From Paraconexibacter algicola (GTDB taxonomy: Bacteria > Actinomycetota > Thermoleophilia > Solirubrobacterales > Solirubrobacteraceae), in contig NZ_PYYB01000001.1 in the NCBI RefSeq assembly GCF_003044185.1, positions 2,004,978 to 2,068,977 on the forward strand: a stretch of 64,000 nucleotides of DNA, written 5' to 3'. Within the stretch, counting starts at the first letter, position 1. Each line of letters starts with the position of its first letter. Both the position numbers and the translations under genes were made by a program. The notes beneath the pieces were generated by a model. The model was not told the origin of the DNA, made no database searches, and saw only the letters and a program-made list of their open reading frames with translations. Below are positions 53,532 to 61,611 of this stretch, piece after piece.

Positions 53532-56500
53532 ATGGACATCTGCACCATCATCGCCAAGAACTACCTCGCCCACGCTCGCGTCCTGGCGCGGTCGTTCGCG
53601 GAGCACCACCCGGATGGCACGTGCCACGTGCTCGTCATCGACGAGGTCGACGGGTACGTCGACGCGGCTGACGAGCCGTTCGCGCTCGTGCGCCCCGGCG
53701 AGATTGGCCTCGGTGACGCCTGGGACGAGATGCGCGGTGCGTACGACGTCATGGAGCTGTCCACGGCGGTCAAGCCGTGGCTGCTGCGGTGGATGCTCGA
53801 CCACCACGACGACGGCTCAGGGATTGCGTACTTCGATCCCGACATCCGCGTGGTCACCCGCATGGTCGAGCTCGAGGCGGCGCTGCGCGAGCACGCCGTC
53901 GTCCTCACCCCGCACGTGACTCAGGGAATGCCGCGCGACGGCCGCAAGCCGACCGAGCAGGACATCCTGATGGCCGGCGTCTACAACCTCGGGTTCATCG
54001 GGCTCTCCGACCGGCCGGACGCGCGACTGCTCGTGGATTGGTGGTCCGAGCGCCTGCGCCGTGACTGCCACGTCGCCCCCGAGCGCGGGTTCTTCGTGGA
54101 CCAGCGCTGGGTCGACTTCGTCCCCGGGCTCGTCGAGGACCTCCTGATCTTCCGTCACCCGGGGTACAACGTCGCCTACTGGAACCTGCCGGAACGCGCG
54201 CTCGGCCGTGATGCTGACGGCTCGTTCACGAGCAACGGCGAGCCGCTGCGCTTCTTCCACTACAGCGGCTACTCGCCCGAGCGGCCGACGTTGCTGAGCA
54301 AGCATCAGGACCGGGTGCGCATCGCTGACAGCGATGAGCTCGCCGCCCTCTGCGACGCGTACGGGAAGGCGCTCGTCGCCGACGGGTTCCACGAGGTCCG
54401 GACGCTGCCCTACGAGTACGACCAGCTGCCGTCCGGCATGCGGATCGTGCCCGTGATGCGACGGCTCTACCGGTTGGCGCTCGAGCTCGAGCAAGCTCCT
54501 GCGTCGCTCTTCACGCGATCGGGGGAGGAGGACTTCCGCCGCTGGCTCGCCGAACCCGCGCCCGACCTGCCCGTCCTCGACCGGCTGCTCGCCCAGATCT
54601 GGCAGACCAGGGAGGACGTCCGGGCGGTCTACCCGCACGTCCAGGGCGATGACCTCGAGGGCTATCTCGGGTGGATGGTCGTGCACGGTGCGGGCCAGAT
54701 CGGACTCGACGACGCACTGCTGCCAGAGGCGCTCGTCGCGCGGTTCGGCTCCCTCCGGGAGTCGGTGACCCCGACGCGCCCCCAAGAAGCGCCGCAGGCG
54801 GCCGATGAGTCCCTTCCCGAGCCGGTCGGGCTCGATGAGCTGCGCACTCCCCGTGCCTTCGGGGTGAACGTCGCCGGCTACCTGCGAGCGGAGCTCGGCA
54901 TCGGCGAGGTCGCCCGTCAGATGATCGGCGCGCTCGACGCGGCCGGGGTGCCGGTCGCCGCCGTCGGCCTGCACGCGCCGCTCAGCCGTCAGGGTCACGA
55001 CTACGTCGCCAGCCGGGAGCTCGACGCGCCGTATCCGGTGAACCTCGTCTGCGTGAACGCGGACGGCCTGCCCGCGTTCGCCAAGGAGGCCGGCCCGGCG
55101 TTCTTCCGCGACCGTTACACGATCGGCGTGTGGTGGTGGGAGACCAGCGAGTTCCCTGAGCGGTTCCACGACGCCTTCCAGTTCGTCGACGAGGTCTGGG
55201 TCGGCACCGAGTTCATCGCCCGCGCGCTCACCGCGGTGTCACCGGTGCCGGTCGTCCACGTGCCGGTGCCCGTCGAGCTCAACGACCACGCGCCACTGCA
55301 GCCGGGCGAGCAGGACTGGCCGGACGGGTTCAGCTTCTACTTCTCCTGGGACTACAACAGCATCGCGAAGCGCAAGAACCCCCTCGGGCTCGTCGAGGCG
55401 TACACGCGCGCCTTCGGTCCGGAGGACGGCGTGCACCTCGTCCTCAAGTGCATCAACGCCGAGCATGCCCCGGACGCCCATCGGCGTGTCCGCGAGGCCG
55501 TGGCCGACAGGCCCGACATCGTGCTGGTCGATCGCTACGTCGACGTCGAGACGAAGAACCGCCTGATGGCCAGCTGCGACTGCTACGTGTCGCTGCACCG
55601 CTCCGAGGGGTTCGGCCTGACCATGGCCGAGGCGATGCTGCTCGGCAAGCCCGTGATCGCCACCGGGTACAGCGGCAACCTCGACTTCATGTCGCCGGCG
55701 AACAGCTATCTGGTGGACCACGAGCTCGTGCCGATCGGGCCGGGTGCCGAGCCGTACGACCCGGACGGGACCTGGGCCGAGCCCGACCTCGAGCACGCTG
55801 CCGCGCTCATGCGCGAGGTCGTTGCCGACCCGGAGACTGCCCGGGAGCGGGGCGCCCGCGCGGCTGCCGACCTGCGCGCGGCGCACAGCCGGCACGCCGT
55901 CGGGGAAGCGCTGGAGGCGCGGCTGGAGCGCGTGGCTGCGCGGCTGCCCGAGGCGCCCCCGATCGAGCTGCGGCCGACCGGGGACGAGGGGCGCGTCGCG
56001 TACCTCGCCGAGATCGTCGCCCGTGGCTCGACCCCGGCGCGGCGCTCGCGTCTGGGGAAGGGCGGCAGCGCGGTGCGCAAGGCAATCCTCCGGGCGATGA
56101 AGCCGTACACCGCCTACCAGGAGACCATCAACCGCGGGATCGCCGAGCAGCTGCAGCAGAGCCTCGAACGCGAGAAGCTCGCCGACGCGCGCGAGCGGGC
56201 TCGCATCGCCGAGCTCGAGCAGCGCCTCGCGGTCACCGAGGCACGGCTCGCCGCCGAGCAGCGCCGCCAGCGGCAGGAGATCGTCCGCGGCGACGGCGCC
56301 ACCGGCGTCCTCCACGCGCGCACGACGGCGCTCGAGGCGTTCGCCGCCCGCTCGACGTACGAAACCCGGGCGCTCCCCTACACCGCCTCGGATCTTCTCG
56401 GGACCCGGGAGGTCGACGGGGTCGGCCGCGTCCTGGGGTACCAGGACGCCGACGCGTCCGCCGCCGGCGACGACGCCTACCGGGCCTTCGAGGAGCTGTT

Positions 56501-57065
56501 CCGGGGCAGCGAGCCGTTCATCGCCGCGCGGCAGCGGCGCTACCTCGACCTGGTGGCCGGCCACGCCCCCGCGGTCGACGTCGGCTGCGGACGCGGCGAG
56601 TTCCTCGACCTGCTCGCCGAGGCCGGCGTCCCGGTCGTCGGGGTCGACGCCGACGCCGGCATGATCGCGCGCTGTCGGGCCAAGGGCCACGAGAACGTCG
56701 TGCACGGCGACGCGGTCGCCTACGTCCGTGAGCTGGAGGCGGGCTCACAGGGCCTCATCTTCAGCGCCCAGGTCGTCGAGCACCTGCCACCGGACGCGCT
56801 CCTCGCGCTGATCTCGGGGGCCGCGGCAGCGCTGCGCCCTGGTGGCCTGTTCATCGCCGAGACGGTCAACCCGCACGCGCCGCCGGCGCTCAAGACGTTC
56901 TGGATGGACATCACCCACCAGCACCCGCTGTTCCCGGAGGCGCTGCTCGCGTTCTGCCACAGCGCCGGCTTCCGTGACGCCTACGTCTTCCACCCCAACG
57001 GCGAGGGCGACGTCGAGACCGACCGCTACACGACCGGCGAGTACGCGATCGTCGCCACGCGCTGA
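53532..57065 (+). CDS. Multidomain GT - GT4 - coiled coil - methyltransferase protein
   Basis: A 1177-aa protein. Residues ~1-290 are a GT-A-like nucleotide-sugar transferase (MDICTIIAKNYLAHARVLARS; YFDPDIRV with DPD at 102-104). Residues ~440-820 are GT4 (FGVNVAGYLRAELGIGEVAR, FYFSWDYNSIAKRKNPLGLVEA, HRSEGFGLTMAEAMLLGKPVIA near 690). A coiled coil covers ~872-917 (QQSLEREKLADARERARIAE region). The C-terminal domain has SAM motif I DVGCGRG (1016-1022) and FSAQVVEHLPPD. The coiled coil next to a methyltransferase recalls WbdD, which caps O-antigen chains and sets their length. GAAGGA sits five bases before the ATG. Confidence 0.88.
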   Translation: MDICTIIAKNYLAHARVLARSFAEHHPDGTCHVLVIDEVDGYVDAADEPFALVRPGEIGLGDAWDEMRGAYDVMELSTAVKPWLLRWMLDHHDDGSGIAYFDPDIRVVTRMVELEAALREHAVVLTPHVTQGMPRDGRKPTEQDILMAGVYNLGFIGLSDRPDARLLVDWWSERLRRDCHVAPERGFFVDQRWVDFVPGLVEDLLIFRHPGYNVAYWNLPERALGRDADGSFTSNGEPLRFFHYSGYSPERPTLLSKHQDRVRIADSDELAALCDAYGKALVADGFHEVRTLPYEYDQLPSGMRIVPVMRRLYRLALELEQAPASLFTRSGEEDFRRWLAEPAPDLPVLDRLLAQIWQTREDVRAVYPHVQGDDLEGYLGWMVVHGAGQIGLDDALLPEALVARFGSLRESVTPTRPQEAPQAADESLPEPVGLDELRTPRAFGVNVAGYLRAELGIGEVARQMIGALDAAGVPVAAVGLHAPLSRQGHDYVASRELDAPYPVNLVCVNADGLPAFAKEAGPAFFRDRYTIGVWWWETSEFPERFHDAFQFVDEVWVGTEFIARALTAVSPVPVVHVPVPVELNDHAPLQPGEQDWPDGFSFYFSWDYNSIAKRKNPLGLVEAYTRAFGPEDGVHLVLKCINAEHAPDAHRRVREAVADRPDIVLVDRYVDVETKNRLMASCDCYVSLHRSEGFGLTMAEAMLLGKPVIATGYSGNLDFMSPANSYLVDHELVPIGPGAEPYDPDGTWAEPDLEHAAALMREVVADPETARERGARAAADLRAAHSRHAVGEALEARLERVAARLPEAPPIELRPTGDEGRVAYLAEIVARGSTPARRSRLGKGGSAVRKAILRAMKPYTAYQETINRGIAEQLQQSLEREKLADARERARIAELEQRLAVTEARLAAEQRRQRQEIVRGDGATGVLHARTTALEAFAARSTYETRALPYTASDLLGTREVDGVGRVLGYQDADASAAGDDAYRAFEELFRGSEPFIAARQRRYLDLVAGHAPAVDVGCGRGEFLDLLAEAGVPVVGVDADAGMIARCRAKGHENVVHGDAVAYVRELEAGSQGLIFSAQVVEHLPPDALLALISGAAAALRPGGLFIAETVNPHAPPALKTFWMDITHQHPLFPEALLAFCHSAGFRDAYVFHPNGEGDVETDRYTTGEYAIVATR

Positions 57066-57071
57066 CCGCCC

Positions 57072-57905
57072 GTGAGCATCACGTTCACCTACGACCTCGA
57101 GGACTCCCGGACCGATCGTTCCCGTCCGCCGCGGTTCGAGCACGTCACCGACGTGGTGCTCGAGTTCCTCGCCGAGCGTGCGGTTCGGGGGACCTTCTTC
57201 GTCGTCGGAGAGCTGGCGGAGAGCCACCCGCAGATGGTGCAGCGAGTGCGGGACGCAGGCCATGAGCTCGCACTCCACGGCTACAAGCACGTTCCGCTCA
57301 CGCGGTTGGACGCCCGATCGTTCGCCGAGGACCTGCGTCGCGGACGTGGATCGATCGAGGACGCCGCCGGCGTCGCCGTCGAGGGATATCGAGCGCCGAT
57401 CTTCTCGCTGACCCCCGGAACTGCGTGGGGCGTGCAGGTCCTGACCGACGCCGGCTTCACCTACTCGTCAAGCGTCCTCCCGGCGGTCAACCCGCTCAAC
57501 GGCTGGCCGGGGGCGCCGCGAGCGCCGTTCGCCTGGTCGACCGGGTTGCTCGAGATTCCGGTGCCCGTCGCCGGACGCGGACGGGTCTGCGTCCCGTTCA
57601 TGGGGGGGATCTACCTCCGCTACCTCCCGATGCCGCTCGTCGAGCGATGCGCCACGGCCGCCGGCCGTGAGGCGCACGCGCTCCCATGGATCTACTGCCA
57701 CCCGTACGACTTCGATCCCGAAGAGCCGTTCGACATCCTGCCCGAGGCCAGTTGGCTGACCAGCCGCCTGCTGCATCTCCGCCGGGGCGGCACCTTCGAC
57801 CGGGTAGAGCGCTTGCTGCGGGAATGCATCCCGGGCGCGCCGCTGAGAGAGCGATGCCGGGGGTTCGCGAGTCGCGACGACCTGCCGACCCTGGTGGCGG
57901 CGTGA
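57072..57905 (+). CDS. Polysaccharide deacetylase (CE4)
   Basis: A 277-aa CE4 enzyme. Motif 1 is FTYDLED (Asp8, with Asp11), motif 2 HGYKH (His69 and His73), motif 3 GYRAPIFSLTP and a late CHPYDFDPEE, with a C-terminal region like that of DUF3473-type deacetylases. It removes N-acetyl groups from amino sugars in a metal-dependent reaction. No signal peptide or TM is seen, so it probably acts on cytoplasmic lipid-linked intermediates. GTG start six bases after the large GT gene; its stop overlaps the next start as GTGA. Confidence 0.9.
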   Translation: MSITFTYDLEDSRTDRSRPPRFEHVTDVVLEFLAERAVRGTFFVVGELAESHPQMVQRVRDAGHELALHGYKHVPLTRLDARSFAEDLRRGRGSIEDAAGVAVEGYRAPIFSLTPGTAWGVQVLTDAGFTYSSSVLPAVNPLNGWPGAPRAPFAWSTGLLEIPVPVAGRGRVCVPFMGGIYLRYLPMPLVERCATAAGREAHALPWIYCHPYDFDPEEPFDILPEASWLTSRLLHLRRGGTFDRVERLLRECIPGAPLRERCRGFASRDDLPTLVAA

Positions 57906-58864
57906 AGCGGCTCACCGGCCGGGTCCTCGGCTCGATCTGGACGCGGATCCTCGTGACCCTCGGGCTCCTCGCCGTCGTCGCGGCGAACGTGGACTGGTCG
58001 CTGATGCGCGACCGCGTGAGCGCGGGGGAGCCCGGATGGGTCCTCATCGCGGTCATGCTCGTGGTGGCGGCGCTCGCGGTCGGGTTGGTCCGCTGGTGGC
58101 ATCTGCTGACCGTCGCCGGGGTGCGGCTCGATACTCGCCGTGTCTCCCGCGTGTACGCCGTCTCGACCTTCAGCAGCACCTTTCTGCCGACCTCGGTCGG
58201 AGGCGACGTCGCGCGTGCGCTGCTCGTCGTCCGCCGCGGCCCGCTGCTCGCGCGGGTCGCCATGTCGGTCGTGGTCGATCGAATCGGTGGACTCATCGGG
58301 TTGCTCGGTGTCGCGTGGATCGCGTTGCTCGCCGATCCCCAGGCCGCGCCGTACGACGTCCGCGTCTTCTTCGCGTGGGTGACGGCGGTGTTCGGGATAG
58401 GCGGCCTTCTCGGGCTGGCCGTCGTGCTCCGGGCGCGAGCGCTCTCGCGGTTCGTCCCGCGGCGTCTCCAGGCGACGCTCGCGCGCGCCCGTCAGGTGCT
58501 TCTGGACTACACCGCGGACCCGCGCCTGGTCCTCTCCCTGGTGTTCACGAGCCTCGTCTTCCAGGCACTGGTGGCACTCTCGGTCGTCGCGCTCGCCCGT
58601 GCCATCGACATCGAGCTCACGTTCGCGACCGCGGCCGTGACCATCACCCTGATGACCGTCGCCACGCTGGTGCCGCTGTCGATCGCGGGGTTCGGCGTCC
58701 GAGAGGCGTCGTACGTCGTCGTGCTCGGCGAGTCCGGGGTGTCTGCCACCGATGCAACGCTGATCTCCCTGCTCACCGTCGTGACCCTGCTCATCGCCAG
58801 TCTCCCCGGGGCCTACCTCCTCGCCCGCCATGGCACGACCCCAGCCCTGGAGACGGCCACGTGA
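57902..58864 (+). CDS. Flippase-like membrane protein (LPG_synthase_TM / AglD-C family)
   Basis: A 320-aa protein with about eight TMs. It has the family landmarks FSSTFLPTSVGGDVARALLV, VVDRIGGLIGLLGV and LVPLSIAGFGVREASYVVVLG. Relatives are the MprF flippase domain and AglD2-like proteins, thought to move lipids or lipid-linked sugars across the membrane. It starts with GTG overlapping the deacetylase stop and its own stop overlaps the next gene, making a strictly coupled module. Confidence 0.87.
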   Translation: MKRLTGRVLGSIWTRILVTLGLLAVVAANVDWSLMRDRVSAGEPGWVLIAVMLVVAALAVGLVRWWHLLTVAGVRLDTRRVSRVYAVSTFSSTFLPTSVGGDVARALLVVRRGPLLARVAMSVVVDRIGGLIGLLGVAWIALLADPQAAPYDVRVFFAWVTAVFGIGGLLGLAVVLRARALSRFVPRRLQATLARARQVLLDYTADPRLVLSLVFTSLVFQALVALSVVALARAIDIELTFATAAVTITLMTVATLVPLSIAGFGVREASYVVVLGESGVSATDATLISLLTVVTLLIASLPGAYLLARHGTTPALETAT

Positions 58865-59220
58865 GCGTCCAGGCGATCGTCTCGATGATCGGCGCGCTCG
58901 GCCTCCTGTCGTCGACCGTGGTGCTGGTCCGCCTGCGCCTGCTGTCGATCCGCTACGGGTTGGGCTGGATAGCGGTCTCGCTGCTCGGACTGCTAGGTGC
59001 GCCGCTCCTGGACGTGCTCTCGGGGGAGGTCAGCACACTCGGCTTCACCGCCACCGGCTTCTCCCTCGGGATCGTCATCATCTTCCTCGGCCTGGTCTGC
59101 TTGCAGCTGTCGATCTCGCTCTCGGGAGTGCATCGCAGCGTGCAGGACCTGACCGAGCACGCCGCGCTCGTGGAGCACCGGCTGCGGCTGCTGGAGCGCG
59201 AGAACGAGGAAGCCCGGTGA
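58861..59220 (+). CDS. DUF2304 membrane protein
   Basis: A 119-aa protein with three TMs and a C-terminal heptad helix (LVEHRLRLLERENEEAR). It matches DUF2304, small membrane proteins that are frequently next to polyprenyl-phosphate GT2 genes, as here. It may anchor or activate the GT2 that follows. GTG start, four-base overlaps on both sides. Confidence 0.85.
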   Translation: MSVQAIVSMIGALGLLSSTVVLVRLRLLSIRYGLGWIAVSLLGLLGAPLLDVLSGEVSTLGFTATGFSLGIVIIFLGLVCLQLSISLSGVHRSVQDLTEHAALVEHRLRLLERENEEAR

Positions 59221-59984
59221 GCGCAGACGCCATCCCTCGCCCTCTCGGCCGAGTGCTCATCCTCATGCCGGCGTACAACGAGGAGCGCTCCGTCGCCGCC
59301 GTGGTCACCCGAGCGCGTGAGGCGGGATACGACGTCTGCGTCGTCGACGACGGCTCGGCCGACCGCACCGCGCAGGAGGCAGCGATGGCCGGGGCCGACG
59401 TGGTGCGATTGCCGCTCAACCTCGGCGTCGGGGGCGCGCTGCGGTGCGGCTTCCGCCGGGCGCTCGACGGCGGGTACGACGTCGTCGTGCAGGTCGACGC
59501 GGACGGGCAGCACGATCCTGGTCGGGTCGCGGCGCTGCTCGAGACGATGGTCGCGTCCGGCGCGGACATCGTCGTCGGGTCGCGATTCGCCGAGGGCTCG
59601 GAGCACTTCGACGTCACGGGAGGCCGACGCTTCGCGATGCGCGTCCTGGCCCGGCGGGTCTCCCGTGCCGCCGGGCAGCCGTTGACCGATGTCACGTCTG
59701 GCTTCCGGGCGATCCGCCGCCCACTGCTGGACGACTTCGCCGACGACTACCCCGTGGAGTATCTGGGGGACACCGTCGAGGCTCTCGTGCTCGCGGCTGC
59801 CCGCGGCGCGGTGATCGCCGAGCGCCCCGTGGGGATGAGTCAGCGGGAGCACGGGACGGGGAGCGCCGGGGTGCTGGCGAGCATCTGGTACATCGTGCGC
59901 GTGCTTGCCGCCATCGAGCTCATGCACGGGCGTCGGCGGCGGCAGCCGCCCGCGCTCCCCAGCGACCATGGAGGCAAGCCGTGA
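59217..59984 (+). CDS. Family 2 glycosyltransferase (polyprenyl-phosphate sugar synthase-like)
   Basis: A 255-aa GT2 without TMs. It has VLILMPAYNEERSVAAVV, VCVVDDGSADRT, GVGGALRCGFRRALDGG, the metal motif VQVDADGQHDP, SRFAEGSEHFD and TDVTSGFRAIRR. It belongs to the DPM1/GtrB-like group that loads polyprenyl phosphate with a sugar. The adjacent DUF2304 protein is the likely membrane partner. GTG start, coupled on both sides. Confidence 0.9.
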   Translation: MSADAIPRPLGRVLILMPAYNEERSVAAVVTRAREAGYDVCVVDDGSADRTAQEAAMAGADVVRLPLNLGVGGALRCGFRRALDGGYDVVVQVDADGQHDPGRVAALLETMVASGADIVVGSRFAEGSEHFDVTGGRRFAMRVLARRVSRAAGQPLTDVTSGFRAIRRPLLDDFADDYPVEYLGDTVEALVLAAARGAVIAERPVGMSQREHGTGSAGVLASIWYIVRVLAAIELMHGRRRRQPPALPSDHGGKP

Positions 59985-60895
59985 GCGACCTGGAGGCGAC
60001 CGCCGAGCTGCTTGCCGCGACCTTTCCCGAAAGCGGTGTCGGGGACGTCTCGTACCTGAGATGGCTGTACCGCGAGGCGCCCGACGGGCCGGTGATCGAG
60101 ACCAACCTTGACGACGCTCTGGGCCGGGCGGCCCACTACGCGCTTGTTCCCGTCCCGCTCACGGTCGATGGCGCGCCGGTCGCCGGAGCCGTCTCGTTGA
60201 ACACCGCGGTCCATCACCGGGCGCGCGGGGGAGGCGTTTTCACCCGGTTGGCGCAGGACACCTTGGGCCTCGCGGTCGACCGGGGTGTCGAACTCGTCGT
60301 CGGGGTGGCGAACGCCAACTCGACTCCTGGCTTCACCCGGCGCCTGGACTTCACCTCCCTCGGGCCGCTGCCCGCGCGCGTCCATCTGCCGACCGGTCCG
60401 GGGCGGGGGGTGTCCGGCACCCGCGTCGATCAGGCACTGCTGGCGGACCCGGCGCTGCGCGAGGAGCTCGCGCGGCGCCTCGCCGTCGCCCCAAGGGGTT
60501 CTGGCATCACGCGTCGATGGACCGTCGATGCCCTTCTCTGGCGTCTGGCCCGTCCGGGCGCGCGCTACAGCTTGCACCGGCTCCCAGGAGTCCTGGCCGT
60601 CAGCACGGTGCAACGGACTCACGGTGTTCCGGTCGCCGTGGTCCTGAAGGTGCTTGCCGACGACCTGCTCTCGCCCCGCGAGGCGCGACGGCTCGTCAAC
60701 GGCATCTGCCGTCATCACCGCGCGCCGTTGGGTCTCCACGTCGGCGTTGCCCCGGCGCTGCCACTACGGAATCTGCGACTGCCGGATCGCCTGAGGCCGT
60801 CACCCCTGAACTTCATCGTCCGGGCGCTCCCGGACGGGACGATCGCACCAGCATCGCTGGGCACGTTCGAACTGCTGGACTTCGACGCCTACTGA
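59981..60895 (+). CDS. GNAT-like N-acyltransferase
   Basis: A 304-aa protein. The N-terminal ~140 residues read as a GNAT fold: LLAATFPESGVGDVSYLRWLYREAP, AGAVSLNTAVHHRARGGGVFTRLAQDTLGLAVDRGVELVVGV and ANANSTPGFTRRLDF. The C-terminal half is less clear and may be a second, degenerate GNAT. It could re-acylate the amino sugar exposed by the deacetylase in the same operon (inference). GTG start overlapping the GT2 stop; the 3' end overlaps the convergent acyltransferase gene by seven bases. Confidence 0.78.
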   Translation: MSDLEATAELLAATFPESGVGDVSYLRWLYREAPDGPVIETNLDDALGRAAHYALVPVPLTVDGAPVAGAVSLNTAVHHRARGGGVFTRLAQDTLGLAVDRGVELVVGVANANSTPGFTRRLDFTSLGPLPARVHLPTGPGRGVSGTRVDQALLADPALREELARRLAVAPRGSGITRRWTVDALLWRLARPGARYSLHRLPGVLAVSTVQRTHGVPVAVVLKVLADDLLSPREARRLVNGICRHHRAPLGLHVGVAPALPLRNLRLPDRLRPSPLNFIVRALPDGTIAPASLGTFELLDFDAY

Positions 60896-61611
60896 CCTTC
60901 GAGCAGATCCTCATCCATGACGGTGCCGCGGACCCGTCCCGGGATGCCCATCACGATGGCCCGCGCCGGCACGTCAGCCGCGACCACCGCCCCCGCTGCG
61001 ACGAACGCCTCCTCGCCCACGACCACCCCGGGAGTCAGCAGAGCTCCGCCGCCCACGCGGCAGCCCCGCCGCAGCGTCGGCCCGACCAAGGGCTGGCCGG
61101 GGGCGAGTCGGGCCATGGTGTCGTCGTTCATCGTGACAACCCCAGGACCGACGAACACGTCGTCTTCCACCGTCGTCCAGCCGGTGATCCATGAGTGCGA
61201 CTGGATGCGCACCCGAGCGCCGACTCGCGCGTGGACGCCCAACGCGCTACCCCTGCCCAGGACGGACTCGGGCCCGAGCACGGCACGATCCCGGACGTTC
61301 GCCTGGTCGCCGACGATTGCCCCCGCGCCGATCGCCGCCCCTGCGTAGACGACCGCACCGGCGCAGATCACAGCGCCGGCTTCGACGATCAGCGCACCCG
61401 GGTCCTCGCGGGGTGCGCTGGAGCGCGCGCTCAGCGACGCCCGCCGGCCGAGGACCGCGCCGTCGTGCACGACGACACCCGGCCCGAGCTCGACACCGGC
61501 GTGCAGCACGACGCCGACGCCGAAGGTGACATCGTCGGCGATTCGCACACCCGGAGCGGCCCAGAGGCCGGGGCCACGCGGGTCGGGCTGCAGCTCGAAC
61601 GGTCGGGTCAT
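60889..61611 (-). CDS. Left-handed beta-helix (hexapeptide) acyltransferase
   Basis: A 240-aa protein dominated by hexapeptide repeats (GPGVVVHDGAVLG, AGAVVYAGAAIGAGAIVGDQANV, HARVGARVRIQSHSWI, GGGALLTPGVVVGEEAFVAAGAVVAADVP) and a terminal GIPGRV segment. WbbJ/WbpD-like enzymes of this class O- or N-acetylate nucleotide sugars. The ATG overlaps the stop of the GT-sulfotransferase gene (ATGA), so it is downstream in the operon with the sulfotransferase. Confidence 0.88.
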   Translation of the reverse strand: MTRPFELQPDPRGPGLWAAPGVRIADDVTFGVGVVLHAGVELGPGVVVHDGAVLGRRASLSARSSAPREDPGALIVEAGAVICAGAVVYAGAAIGAGAIVGDQANVRDRAVLGPESVLGRGSALGVHARVGARVRIQSHSWITGWTTVEDDVFVGPGVVTMNDDTMARLAPGQPLVGPTLRRGCRVGGGALLTPGVVVGEEAFVAAGAVVAADVPARAIVMGIPGRVRGTVMDEDLLEGQ

